NCBI GenBank assembly: GCA_015494505.1
Contig: WGBB01000223.1
Span: forward strand, 1-13,376
DNA length: 13,376 bases
Source of the DNA: Nitratiruptor sp.
Lineage (GTDB): Bacteria; Campylobacterota; Campylobacteria; Campylobacterales; Nitratiruptoraceae
Direction of reading: 5' to 3'
Part shown: in pieces, positions 1 to 9,171 of the stretch
How the letters are laid out: every line of letters begins with the position of its first letter
Position numbering within the stretch: position 1 is the stretch's first letter
Made by a program: the position numbers and the translations under genes
The notes under the pieces: model-generated
Told to the model about the DNA's origin: nothing
Seen by the model: only the letters and a program-made list of their open reading frames with translations
The model's database searches: none

Positions 1-3000
1 GCTGCTTTAAGTTCGATATCTTTTTTCTTATAAAGACCCGTCCCCACAGGGATCAGACGACCGATGATGACGTTTTCTTTGAGATCTTCGAGATAGTCGA
101 TCTTCGCACTAATGCTAGCTTCCGTGAGTACCTTCGTGGTATCTTGGAAAGATGCCGCACTGATAACCGAATCTGAGCTCACTGCAGCACGTGTGATACC
201 CACGAGCACCGGCTCGGCGATAGCAGGCTGTCCACCGAGGCGCAAGATACGCTCGTTCTCTTTTCTAAACTCTTTTTTGCTCACCAAGTCGCCCGGGATG
301 AACTTGGTATCGCCGCTATCGACGATTTTGACCTGGCGCAGCATTTGCGAAACAATAATCTCGATGTGCTTATCGGCGATGGTAACACCCTGGCGGCGAT
401 AGACTTGTTGAATTTCGCTTACCATATAGTACATAAGCGCTTTTTCGCCGAGTGTGCGCAAAATATCGTGACCGCTTACGGTACCGTCCGTCAGACGCTC
501 GCCTGCATGGACGAACTCGCCGTTATGTACGAGAATTTGACGGTTTTTATCGATAAGGTACTCTACCGTCTGACCGGTATCGGCCGTGATGATGATGCGC
601 TGCTTACCGCGGCTAGGCTTACCGAAGCTCACCACGCCGTCGATCTCTGCCACGACAGCCGGGTCTTTCGGACGGCGTGCTTCGAAAAGTTCGCTAACAC
701 GCGGCAAACCACCGGTAATGTCACGCGATTTCGCCGCAGCCTTTGGTGTCTTGGCAAGAGTTTGCGCCAGTTTGACTTCTTGGCCGCTTTGGACATAGAT
801 AGCCGTTTTTGGCTCGAGCACGTAGCGAATGATATCGCTACCATCTTTCGGAGCAAGCACTATCGTCGGTTTATATTCAGGTGGAACATACTCATTGATA
901 GTCAGACGTGTTTCACCCGTAATCTCGTCAACTTGCTCGACTGCGGTGACACCCGGAATCACATCTTCGAGCGTAACCGTACCCTCTTTTTCCGCAATGA
1001 TCGGGATAGAATATGGATCCCACTCTGCGATTACCGTTTTATCGGCTTTTGCTGGAACAGCGATAACGGTATCTTTCGCAACTTTTTGGTTGTCATCCAC
1101 TTCGATTACGGAACCGCGCGCAATGTAGTGGCGCGCAGCTTCACGGCCTTGATCGTCCGCGATGACTGCAAAGAGGCCTTTCTCATCGATCTTTTCACCT
1201 TTTTTCACATCCTCGAAACGTTCGAGGTAGTCGCCTTTGAGCTTATAGAATTTCACTTCTCCTTCGGCACCGCTAACGATTTTTTGTGTCACGGGAGCAC
1301 CGTCTTTGACTTTCAGCTCTGCTGCGTATGGGATGCGGTTTGGAATATTCCATCCCTCTTTAATCACCTCGACGATACTGTCTCCCGCTTGCACTTTCGC
1401 TCCACTCTCGTACGGCAAGTAGAGCTTTCCTTCGATCTTACCACTGATACCGGCAAGCTCATTTGGCTTAGCGAAGTCGTTTTTCTTAAAGGAGTAGCGC
1501 ACTTTTTCCTTGCCGGCTATAAGGGTGATTATCACTTCATCGTGAATCGTTTTGATATCAAGCTCACCGTCAAAGAGTGCTTTGACTTTCGGCTCTACCA
1601 AAAGCACACCCGCATTACGTCTATTGGCGACAATGATTTTGCCGTTTTCCGTTTCGTACGTTTTGAGGTTGTAGTAACGGATGAAGCCCTCTTTTGTCGC
1701 TACGATCTGGCGCTCTTCGGCTGCACGGCTCGCCGTACCACCCACGTGGAAGGTTCGCAGTGTCAGCTGGGTTCCCGGCTCACCGATAGATTGTGCTGCG
1801 ATGATACCCACGGCTTCGCCTGGTTTGACTAGTTTGCCCTCAGCCATGTTGAGACCGTAACATTTGGCGCATACACCTTTTTCGGCTTTACATGTAATAG
1901 GCGTACGAATCACGACAGACTTGATGCCTGCTTCTACGATACGCTGTGTCTTGTCTTCATCAAGGAGCGTACCTTCAGGGAAGATAATCTCGTTGGTCAC
2001 GGGGTCGATCACGTCTTCGGCAAGCACACGACCGAAAATGCGGTCTTCGAGGGATTCGATAAGCTCGTTCCCCACGGAGATTTCGGTGATTTCCACACCT
2101 TCATGCGTGCCGCAGTCTTCTATGGTGACTTTGACGTTTTGGGCTACGTCTACCAGTTTACGTGTCAGATACCCTGCGTTTGCGGTTTTCAAAGCGGTAT
2201 CGGCCAGACCCTTTCTCGCACCGTGTGTAGAGATGAAGTACTCAAGAACGTTGAGTCCCTCTTTAAAGTTCGAGATAATCGGTGTCTCGATAATGGTACC
2301 GTCAGGTTTTGCCATAAGTCCCCGCATACCGGCGAGCTGGCGAATCTGCGCCGCACTACCCCGTGCACCGGAATCCGCCATCATATAAACGGAGTTGAAG
2401 CCCTCTTTGTCGTGCTTCATGAGCTCCATCATCTCTTTGGCCACTTCGTTGGTGGTGTCTGTCCAAATGTCGATAATTTTGTTGTAGCGCTCTTGCTCGG
2501 TCAAAAGACCGGCTTGGAACTGTTGCTGAATCTCTTTGACTTTTTTCTTCGCTTCTTCGATAAGACGTTTTTTCGATTCTGGCACCTTGATGTCATAGGC
2601 GCTGATAGAAATACCCGTCATCGTGGAGTATTTGAAACCGAGCTCTTTGAGGTTATCCAAAAACTCCGCTGTCACTTTCGGGCCGGCTTCTTTAAAGACA
2701 TAGTCTACGAGATTTGCAATGTCTTTTTTCTTGAGTACCCTGTTCCAAAGATTTGTAGGCACAAAATCGGGCAGAATCGATTTGATGATCATACGTCCTG
2801 CAGTCGTATAGATAACTTGATTATCGATTTTTGTTCTGATTTTTGCATTGATATCAAGATGCCCGGATTCTAGCGCAATCATTATTTCATCAATATCGGC
2901 AAAGAGCTTGTTTGTACCTTTGGCTCCCTCTTTCTCTTTAGAAAGATAGTAAATACCCAGAACCATATCTTGTGTCGGAACGGCAATAGCGCGACCGGAA

Positions 3001-4511
3001 GCAGGCAGCAAAATGTTGAGCGAGCTGAGCATCAAAATTTTACACTCGGCTATGGCCTCTTCCGTTAGCGGCACGTGTACTGCCATCTGGTCTCCGTCGA
3101 AGTCTGCGTTAAATGCCGAACAGACCAGCGGGTGGAGCTGAATCGCTTTACCGTCGATAAGGACGGGATGGAAAGCCTGGATAGAGAGCTTGTGGAGTGT
3201 CGGCGCACGGTTGAGGAGCACCGGATACTCATCGACAATCTCTTGCAAGCACTCCCAAACTACATTCTCGCGGTCTTCGATCATTTTCTTGGCTTGCTTG
3301 AGAGTGGTCGCATAGCCTTTTTCTTCAAGCTTAGCCAGAAGATGCGGTTTGAAAAGTTCTAATGCCATCAATTTTGGCAAGCCACACTGATCCATCCGCA
3401 GATTCGGACCTACGACGATAACGGAGCGTCCTGAAAAGTCTACACGCTTACCAAGCAGGTTTTGGCGAAAACGTCCCTGTTTTCCTTTGATGATTTCACT
3501 AAGAGACTTCAAAGGTCGCTTATTGGCACCCTTGACGGCGTTGCCGCGACGACCGTTGTCAATGAGAGCGTCCACAGCTTCCTGGAGCATACGTTTTTCG
3601 TTGCGCACGATAATGTCGGGAGCATCCAGATCGATGAGGCGTTTGAGACGCTGGTTGCGGTTGATAACGCGGCGATAGAGATCGTTCACGTCGCTTACGG
3701 CAAACTTCCCGCCATCGAGTGCCACCAGCGGACGCAGATCCGGTGGAAGGACAGGGATGACAGTGAGCATCATCCATTCGGGTCTATTGCCACTTGTAAG
3801 AAAACTTTCGATAACTTTGAGGCGCTTGACAATGGTCTTTCGTTTGGCTTCGGAGTTTGTCTGTTTCATCTCCTCTTTGAGCTGCTCGAAGGTTCCCACC
3901 AAATCAAACTCCTCAAGCAGCTCTTTGACCACTTCGCCGCCCATACGCGCATCGAATCCCGTATCGCCGAAATGCTGCATCAGTTGTTGATACTGCTCTT
4001 CGTTGAGCACGTCATACTTTTTAACGGGATTTTTCTTTTCAAAATCGTAGTAGGCTTCACCAGGGTCTTTGACAATGTAGGCTTCGTAGTAGAGCACGCG
4101 CTCGAGGTCCTTCATCTTGACCCCAAGAAGCGTACCGATACGGCTTGGCAGAGAGTTGACATACCAAATATGCGCTACGGGCGTGACCAACTCGATATGG
4201 CCCATACGGCTGCGGCGCACTCGGCTCACAGTCACTTCCACGCCGCATTTTTCACACACTACGCCTTTGTAGCGCATCTTTTTGTATTTGCCGCACAGAC
4301 ACTCGTAGTCTTTTATTGGACCGAAAATTTTGGCACAGAATAGCCCGTCGCGCTCGGGCTTGAGCGTGCGGTAGTTGATAGTCTCGGGCTTTTTTACTTC
4401 CCCGTGTGACCAGCTGAGAATCTTTTCGGGACTCGCCAGCTTAAACTGGATAGCCTTGATATCTTTTGGTCTCTTCTCTTCACCGATTTCAATTGGTACC
4501 AGTTTCTTCAT
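1..4511 (-). CDS. rpoC: DNA-directed RNA polymerase subunit beta' (3' end cut by window edge)
   Basis: This is the largest catalytic subunit of RNA polymerase. The reading frame is open for 1503 codons and leaves the window shortly after the conserved C-terminal GRLIPVGTG (residues 1484-1492), so little is missing. Visible landmarks: N-terminal zinc site C71, C73, C86, C89; catalytic magnesium loop NADFDGD at 468-474 with its three aspartates; second zinc site C800, C874, C881, C884; bridge helix around 755-790 including HGARKGLADTALKTANAGY; trigger loop with H922. Between the trigger-loop halves (about 929-1263) lies an insertion of roughly 330 residues, larger than SI3 of E. coli (188). The ATG at 4511 lies inside the end of rpoB in the +1 frame and has GAGGA about 9 nt upstream. 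An in-frame ATG at 4526 has no comparable ribosome site and follows a stop directly. Translation is probably coupled to rpoB. Confidence 0.98.
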   Translation of the reverse strand, partial: MKKLVPIEIGEEKRPKDIKAIQFKLASPEKILSWSHGEVKKPETINYRTLKPERDGLFCAKIFGPIKDYECLCGKYKKMRYKGVVCEKCGVEVTVSRVRRSRMGHIELVTPVAHIWYVNSLPSRIGTLLGVKMKDLERVLYYEAYIVKDPGEAYYDFEKKNPVKKYDVLNEEQYQQLMQHFGDTGFDARMGGEVVKELLEEFDLVGTFEQLKEEMKQTNSEAKRKTIVKRLKVIESFLTSGNRPEWMMLTVIPVLPPDLRPLVALDGGKFAVSDVNDLYRRVINRNQRLKRLIDLDAPDIIVRNEKRMLQEAVDALIDNGRRGNAVKGANKRPLKSLSEIIKGKQGRFRQNLLGKRVDFSGRSVIVVGPNLRMDQCGLPKLMALELFKPHLLAKLEEKGYATTLKQAKKMIEDRENVVWECLQEIVDEYPVLLNRAPTLHKLSIQAFHPVLIDGKAIQLHPLVCSAFNADFDGDQMAVHVPLTEEAIAECKILMLSSLNILLPASGRAIAVPTQDMVLGIYYLSKEKEGAKGTNKLFADIDEIMIALESGHLDINAKIRTKIDNQVIYTTAGRMIIKSILPDFVPTNLWNRVLKKKDIANLVDYVFKEAGPKVTAEFLDNLKELGFKYSTMTGISISAYDIKVPESKKRLIEEAKKKVKEIQQQFQAGLLTEQERYNKIIDIWTDTTNEVAKEMMELMKHDKEGFNSVYMMADSGARGSAAQIRQLAGMRGLMAKPDGTIIETPIISNFKEGLNVLEYFISTHGARKGLADTALKTANAGYLTRKLVDVAQNVKVTIEDCGTHEGVEITEISVGNELIESLEDRIFGRVLAEDVIDPVTNEIIFPEGTLLDEDKTQRIVEAGIKSVVIRTPITCKAEKGVCAKCYGLNMAEGKLVKPGEAVGIIAAQSIGEPGTQLTLRTFHVGGTASRAAEERQIVATKEGFIRYYNLKTYETENGKIIVANRRNAGVLLVEPKVKALFDGELDIKTIHDEVIITLIAGKEKVRYSFKKNDFAKPNELAGISGKIEGKLYLPYESGAKVQAGDSIVEVIKEGWNIPNRIPYAAELKVKDGAPVTQKIVSGAEGEVKFYKLKGDYLERFEDVKKGEKIDEKGLFAVIADDQGREAARHYIARGSVIEVDDNQKVAKDTVIAVPAKADKTVIAEWDPYSIPIIAEKEGTVTLEDVIPGVTAVEQVDEITGETRLTINEYVPPEYKPTIVLAPKDGSDIIRYVLEPKTAIYVQSGQEVKLAQTLAKTPKAAAKSRDITGGLPRVSELFEARRPKDPAVVAEIDGVVSFGKPSRGKQRIIITADTGQTVEYLIDKNRQILVHNGEFVHAGERLTDGTVSGHDILRTLGEKALMYYMVSEIQQVYRRQGVTIADKHIEIIVSQMLRQVKIVDSGDTKFIPGDLVSKKEFRKENERILRLGGQPAIAEPVLVGITRAAVSSDSVISAASFQDTTKVLTEASISAKIDYLEDLKENVIIGRLIPVGTGLYKKKDIELKA

Positions 4512-7500
4512 CGTCTTTTTCCTCATCTAAAATTTCTACATCGATTCCAAGAGCTTGGAGCTCTTTTGTAAGCACGAAGAGTGTTTCGGGAATTCCCGGC
4601 TCTGGGATCGGCTCAGACTTCGTGATCGCCTTGTATGCCGCTACGCGGCCTTCTACGTCATCGGACTTGATGGTGAGCATCTCTTTAAGGGTATGGGCTG
4701 CACCGTGCGCTTCGAGAGCCCATACCTCCATCTCACCGAATCTCTGTCCACCAAAGAGCGCTTTACCGCCCACAGGCTGTTGCGTGACGAGGGAGTATGG
4801 TCCGGTACTGCGTGCGTGGACTTTTTCATCCACAAGGTGATGGAGCTTGAGCATATACATATAGCCCACATTGACACGCTCTTTAAATTTTTCTCCCGTT
4901 CGCCCGTCATAGAGCTCCATCTTGCCGTCCATATCCATTTTGGCCATTTCATAGAGCTTGGCAAACTCTTCGGCCGTTACACCTTCAAAAACAGGTGTCG
5001 CGAATTTCACGCCTTTCGCCCAATCGCGTGCATATTTAATGATCTCATCGTCACTCATCTTCTCGATCGCCTCTTTGGCGTTGATGAGTTTGGCGACACT
5101 TGCTATTTCGATCATTTTCTCGCGCAACTCTTTGACGAAATCTTTGCGTTTTGCCTCGAAAATCTCTTGGATCTGTTCGCCGAGTTTCTTACCGATAAGC
5201 CCAAGATGGACTTCGAGAATCTGTCCGATGTTCATACGGCTAGGAACCCCGAGTGGGTTGAGCACGATATCGACGATACGTCCATCTTTTGTGTATGGCA
5301 TGTCGATTTCAGGGACGATGACGGAGACGATACCTTTGTTTCCGTGCCGTCCTGCCATCTTGTCACCCACTTTGAGCTTACGTTTGGTGGCGATGTAAAC
5401 TTTGACCAGTTTCACCACGCCGCTTGGCAGGATATCTTCACGCTCGAGGATTTCCAGTTTTTCCTCATGTTCTTCGGTAAGTTTGCGCTTTTCGTTTTGG
5501 AAGTGTGTCTTGATAGCGTTATATTTTTTCTGCACTTCGGCCGAATAGGATTTTACGAGTGCATTGAGCGCAAAACGGTTAATAGAGGCAAGCTCCTCTT
5601 TGGATATCTTCTCGCCCGCTTTGAACTCTTTGTCTTTGATCTTCGCATCTTTTTCCAACGGCTCTTTTGCAAGAAGCGAGATAATTTTGAGCATCTCTTC
5701 ACGGTCTATCATGAGGAGCTTGTCGTGATGCTCTTTTGACAGGCGCTCTTTTTCTTCTTCATACGCCTTGATGCTGCGTGGATCTTTTTCGTACCCTTTT
5801 TTCGTAAATATTTTTACATCGACGACCACACCCTCCATGGAGTTCGGGCAGTAGAGGGATTTATTGACCACGTGCCCCGCTTTTTCACCAAAAATCGCGC
5901 GCAACAAGCGCTCTTCTGGGCTTGGGCGCACTTCACCCTTGGGTGATACTTTACCTACGAGAATCATGCCTGGCTTGACGTAAGTACCGATCTTGACGAT
6001 ACCACTCTCATCGAGATGCGCGATCTCCTCTTCTTTCACGTTAGGGATATCACGTGTGATCTCTTCGACACCATGCTTGAGTTCACGCGCTTCGATCTCT
6101 TTTTCGTAGATATGCACAGAGGTAAACTCATCATCACGAATGATGCGCTCGCTCACTACAATCGCGTCCTCGAAGTTGTAGCCGTTCCACGGCATGAAGG
6201 CCACGAGCATATTCTTTCCGAGCGCCAGCTCCGCATTGTCCATGTTGGGACCATCGGTGATCACTTGGCCGGCTTCGACGTAGTCGCCTTTTTTGACGAT
6301 CGGCTTTTGGCTAAAGCAGGTGTTTTGGTTCGTGCGTAGATTCTTTTGGAGCTTGTAGTGATCGATGTACGCTCCGTTTTCATCTTCGCCCAAAATATAG
6401 ATATTTTCGCTATCGATCTTTTCTACCACGCCGCTTCTGCGTGCTCTAATCGCCTCCCATGCATCGCGGGCCACCACTTTTTCCATTCCCGTTCCTACCA
6501 TAGGCGCTTCGGACTTAAGAAGCGGCACTGCCTGGCGCTGCATGTTCGAACCCATCAACGCACGGTTCGCGTCGTCATGCTCGAGGAAGGGGATAAGGCT
6601 TGCCGCCACACCCACCACCATGCGTGGCGTGAGGTCGATAAGTTCTACTTTGTTTTTCTCTACAAGGATTATTTCGCCATCTTTGCGCGCTTCGACAAAA
6701 TCGCCTTTGATTTCGTTACCGTTGATAATTTCGGTGTTTGCAGGAGCGATGATTTTGCCTTCTTCCTGAGCAGCCGTGAGATAGACGATCTCATCGGTGA
6801 TTTTACCGTCCTTGACCACTTTATAGGCCGCTTCGATAAAGCCGAGGTCGTTGACCTTCGCATAGGTAGAGAGGGTATTGATAAGACCGATGTTTTGGCC
6901 TTCCGGTGTCTCGATAGGACAGATGCGTCCGTAATGTGTAGGATGGACGTCGCGCACTTCAAAACCGGCACGCTCTTTGACAAGTCCCCCTTCACCGAGA
7001 GCCGAGAGACGACGTTTGTGGGTAATCTCACTAAGAGGGTTGGTTTGATCCATAAATTGTGAGAGCTGCCCCGTTGCAAAAAACTCCAAAATCGTATTAG
7101 TGATCATTTTGGAGTTGATAAGATCGTGCGGCATCAGTTCGTCGAGGTTGCCGCTTATCGTCGTCATTTTATCGCGGATCGCCTTTTGCATTTTCACCAG
7201 GCCCGCATGCAGCTCATTGGCCAAAAGCTCACCGATTGCTCGGATACGTCTGTTTCCTAGGTGGTCGCGATCGTCGATGCGGCCTTGGCCGTTTTTGACC
7301 TTGATAAGATATTGGACCGTTTTAATAATGTCTTCGTTAGTAAGGACTGTCACATATTCTGGGACGTCGAGGTCCAGCTTATGATTCATCTTCATACGTC
7401 CCACGCGCGTGATGTCATACTTTTCGGGATTGAAGAAAAGATCTTTGACAAATGCTTTGGCATTCTCTTTGGTGACGGGCTCGCCTGGGCGCATCACTTT

Positions 7501-8649
7501 ATAGATACGGATTGCGGCAAGATCGTTTTCGTCTTCGATGCCTTCGGTTTGTTTGAGGAGTTTGAGGCTCTCTTGGTCGGCGAGGAAAGAATTGATTATC
7601 GCTTTATCTTTGCCGGCTGCCAAGTCGTTGACGATTTCAAATTCGCTAATACCTGCTTCGATAATTTTTTTGAGTTTATTTTCATCCAGATGCGTCAACG
7701 TATCAAAAAGAACCTCGCCGCTTTCTTGATCCACTATAGGAGAAGCGAGATAGCGATCCATCAATACATCGAGCGGAAACTCGATATATTTCACACCCTC
7801 TTCGATCAGCTTTTGGGCCTTTTTCTTCGTAAGGCGCTTGCCGGCTTCCACAATGAGGTTGCCTGCTTCGTCACGCACGTCAAATTCTACGCGCCCTACG
7901 AAATCTTCTGGACGAAACTCTATAAAAAATTTATTATCTTTTGCTATGATTTTTGTAATAGGATAAAAGAGTTTAAGAATATCTTGCTTCGTATAGCCAA
8001 GTGCTCTAAAAAGAATGGTTGATGGAATTTTTCTTCTTTTGTTGGTACGAACGTATAAGATGTCTTTTGGATCGTACTCAAAATAGAGCCATGCACCGCG
8101 ATCGGGGATGATCTGTGCGGTATCAACCATCGTTCCACCGGATGTTGTGGCCTCTTCCTCTTTGAAGATGACACCCGGAGAGCGATGGAGCTGGTTTACT
8201 ACTACACGCTCGACGCCATTGATAATGAAGGAAGTCCTATCCGTCATATAAGGGATGTCGCGAACGTAGATAAACTGTTCTTTGACATCTTTCACACCAA
8301 TTTTCTCGCCTGTCTTTTCATCGCGCTCCCATAGCACCAGGCGAATTTTCATCTTCAGCGAAACACTATAGGTGATGCCCCTTTCCATACATTCACGTAC
8401 CGTATATTTAGGCATCACGATTTCGCTGCCTGCATATTCTAACGAGATGCGGTTTTGGGGGTCATGTATCGGGAAAATTGATCTGAAAACTTTTTCTATA
8501 CCACTATTTTGGCGTGCGTCTTGATTAGGCATCAAGAAGTTTTCGTAGCTGCTCTTTTGCAGTTGCAAGAGGTTGGGAACATCCAAATCTTGGGGAATTT
8601 TGGAAAAATCGACCCTGAGTCTGCTTCCGGAGTGTAAACTATTTAGCAT
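4489..8649 (-). CDS. rpoB: DNA-directed RNA polymerase subunit beta
   Basis: This 1386-residue protein forms the catalytic cleft of RNA polymerase together with RpoC. E. coli RpoB has 1342 residues. The start ATG at 8649 has GAGGTTA upstream and gives the usual N terminus (MLNSLHSGSRLRVDF). The rifampicin pocket is intact and of sensitive type: Q531, D534, H544, R547, S549 and L551 correspond to E. coli Q513, D516, H526, R529, S531 and L533. The active-site segment KVGDKMAGRHGNKG is present, with K1097 matching E. coli K1065. The C-terminal clamp region (GGQRFGEMEVWALEAHGA) is also present. A charged, probably helical stretch at about 957-1070 sits where E. coli carries insertion SI2. The acidic C-terminal tail (EILDEEKDDEETGTN) overlaps the start of rpoC by 23 nt. 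The 116-nt spacer upstream separates it from rplL. Confidence 0.99.
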   Translation of the reverse strand: MLNSLHSGSRLRVDFSKIPQDLDVPNLLQLQKSSYENFLMPNQDARQNSGIEKVFRSIFPIHDPQNRISLEYAGSEIVMPKYTVRECMERGITYSVSLKMKIRLVLWERDEKTGEKIGVKDVKEQFIYVRDIPYMTDRTSFIINGVERVVVNQLHRSPGVIFKEEEATTSGGTMVDTAQIIPDRGAWLYFEYDPKDILYVRTNKRRKIPSTILFRALGYTKQDILKLFYPITKIIAKDNKFFIEFRPEDFVGRVEFDVRDEAGNLIVEAGKRLTKKKAQKLIEEGVKYIEFPLDVLMDRYLASPIVDQESGEVLFDTLTHLDENKLKKIIEAGISEFEIVNDLAAGKDKAIINSFLADQESLKLLKQTEGIEDENDLAAIRIYKVMRPGEPVTKENAKAFVKDLFFNPEKYDITRVGRMKMNHKLDLDVPEYVTVLTNEDIIKTVQYLIKVKNGQGRIDDRDHLGNRRIRAIGELLANELHAGLVKMQKAIRDKMTTISGNLDELMPHDLINSKMITNTILEFFATGQLSQFMDQTNPLSEITHKRRLSALGEGGLVKERAGFEVRDVHPTHYGRICPIETPEGQNIGLINTLSTYAKVNDLGFIEAAYKVVKDGKITDEIVYLTAAQEEGKIIAPANTEIINGNEIKGDFVEARKDGEIILVEKNKVELIDLTPRMVVGVAASLIPFLEHDDANRALMGSNMQRQAVPLLKSEAPMVGTGMEKVVARDAWEAIRARRSGVVEKIDSENIYILGEDENGAYIDHYKLQKNLRTNQNTCFSQKPIVKKGDYVEAGQVITDGPNMDNAELALGKNMLVAFMPWNGYNFEDAIVVSERIIRDDEFTSVHIYEKEIEARELKHGVEEITRDIPNVKEEEIAHLDESGIVKIGTYVKPGMILVGKVSPKGEVRPSPEERLLRAIFGEKAGHVVNKSLYCPNSMEGVVVDVKIFTKKGYEKDPRSIKAYEEEKERLSKEHHDKLLMIDREEMLKIISLLAKEPLEKDAKIKDKEFKAGEKISKEELASINRFALNALVKSYSAEVQKKYNAIKTHFQNEKRKLTEEHEEKLEILEREDILPSGVVKLVKVYIATKRKLKVGDKMAGRHGNKGIVSVIVPEIDMPYTKDGRIVDIVLNPLGVPSRMNIGQILEVHLGLIGKKLGEQIQEIFEAKRKDFVKELREKMIEIASVAKLINAKEAIEKMSDDEIIKYARDWAKGVKFATPVFEGVTAEEFAKLYEMAKMDMDGKMELYDGRTGEKFKERVNVGYMYMLKLHHLVDEKVHARSTGPYSLVTQQPVGGKALFGGQRFGEMEVWALEAHGAAHTLKEMLTIKSDDVEGRVAAYKAITKSEPIPEPGIPETLFVLTKELQALGIDVEILDEEKDDEETGTN

Positions 8650-8725
8650 AGGCTAACCTCATTTTCTGTAGTTTTTACCATATGGCATTAGGGGAAGGGG
8701 GTGTATTGTATCGTATTTGATATTA

Positions 8726-8748
8726 AGAAGAGGAAAGAATCCTCTTCT
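8726..8748 (-). promoter_or_regulatory. rplL-rpoB intergenic hairpin, candidate attenuator or processing site
   Basis: In the 116-nt rplL-rpoB spacer there is a perfect 9-bp inverted repeat, AGAAGAGGA and TCCTCTTCT, with a 5-nt loop. On the transcribed strand it is followed by TTAATATC, only a weak U-tract, so full termination is unlikely. In E. coli the same spacer carries a partial terminator and an RNase III site that lower rpoBC expression relative to the ribosomal genes; a similar role is inferred here from position. Further down the spacer, TACAAT (8705-8710) could be a -10 box for an internal rpoB promoter, but no convincing -35 is seen. Confidence 0.5.
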
Positions 8749-8765
8749 AGTTTGGAAAGAAAGAA

Positions 8766-9149
8766 TTATTTAATTTCTACTTTCGCGCCGGCTTCTTCGA
8801 ATTGTTTTTTGAGCTCTTCTGCTTCTTCTTTGCTTACACCTTCTTTGATAACGGTAGGTGTATTCTCAGCAGCTTCTTTCGCTTCTTTGAGTCCGAGACC
8901 GGTTACTTGGCGAATCACTTTAATAGTGTTGATTTTCTTCGCGCCGGCATCTGTAAGAACTACGTCAAATTCAGTTTTTTCTTCAGCCGCAGCACCACCT
9001 TCGGCACCACCTGCTGCTACTGCACCTGCTACAACGGTGGGTTGAGCACTAACGCCGAATTTTTCTTCGAATTCTTTTACAAGCTCGCTGAGCTCCAATA
9101 CGCTGAGATTTGAGATATATTCGATGACGTCTTCTCTTGTACAAGCCAT
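8766..9149 (-). CDS. rplL: 50S ribosomal protein L7/L12
   Basis: This is the multicopy acidic stalk protein of the large subunit, which recruits and activates EF-Tu, EF-G and other GTPase factors. It has 127 residues, a normal length. The order is an N-terminal dimerisation helix region (about 1-33, REDVIEYISNLSVLELSELV), an Ala/Gly-rich flexible hinge (about 38-55) and the C-terminal factor-binding domain (about 57-127, with the conserved KVIRQVTGLGLKEAKE). The ATG at 9149 is chosen because AAGGAGA lies just upstream and the protein then begins as the family does (MACTREDVIEYI). The frame is open 18 codons further, but that extension is lysine-rich and overlaps rplJ. It follows rplJ by 22 nt, as expected for partners of the L10-(L7/L12) stalk complex. 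Confidence 0.98.
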   Translation of the reverse strand: MACTREDVIEYISNLSVLELSELVKEFEEKFGVSAQPTVVAGAVAAGGAEGGAAAEEKTEFDVVLTDAGAKKINTIKVIRQVTGLGLKEAKEAAENTPTVIKEGVSKEEAEELKKQFEEAGAKVEIK

Positions 9150-9171
9150 TATCTTCTCCTTCTTATTGATT

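Noticed and set aside
345..1832. 495-codon open frame on the plus strand opposite rpoC
   Set aside because: It is antisense to a clearly conserved RpoC region, its product is rich in Phe, His and Arg and resembles no family, and it has no credible start context. It arises from the codon use of rpoC.
4555..5739. 394-codon open frame on the plus strand opposite rpoB
   Set aside because: It is antisense to conserved RpoB residues, with composition typical of reverse-strand translation and no recognisable domain.
7020..7080. Possible rifampicin-resistance changes in RpoB
   Set aside because: All main contact residues match the sensitive form; the only nearby difference from E. coli at the core, Ile to Leu at residue 548, is conservative.
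8659..8688. Nine-codon upstream open frame (MPYGKNYRK) ending just before the rpoB ribosome site
   Set aside because: It has no Shine-Dalgarno and no supporting feature; a frame this short occurs easily by chance. Conservation in relatives would be needed to revive it.
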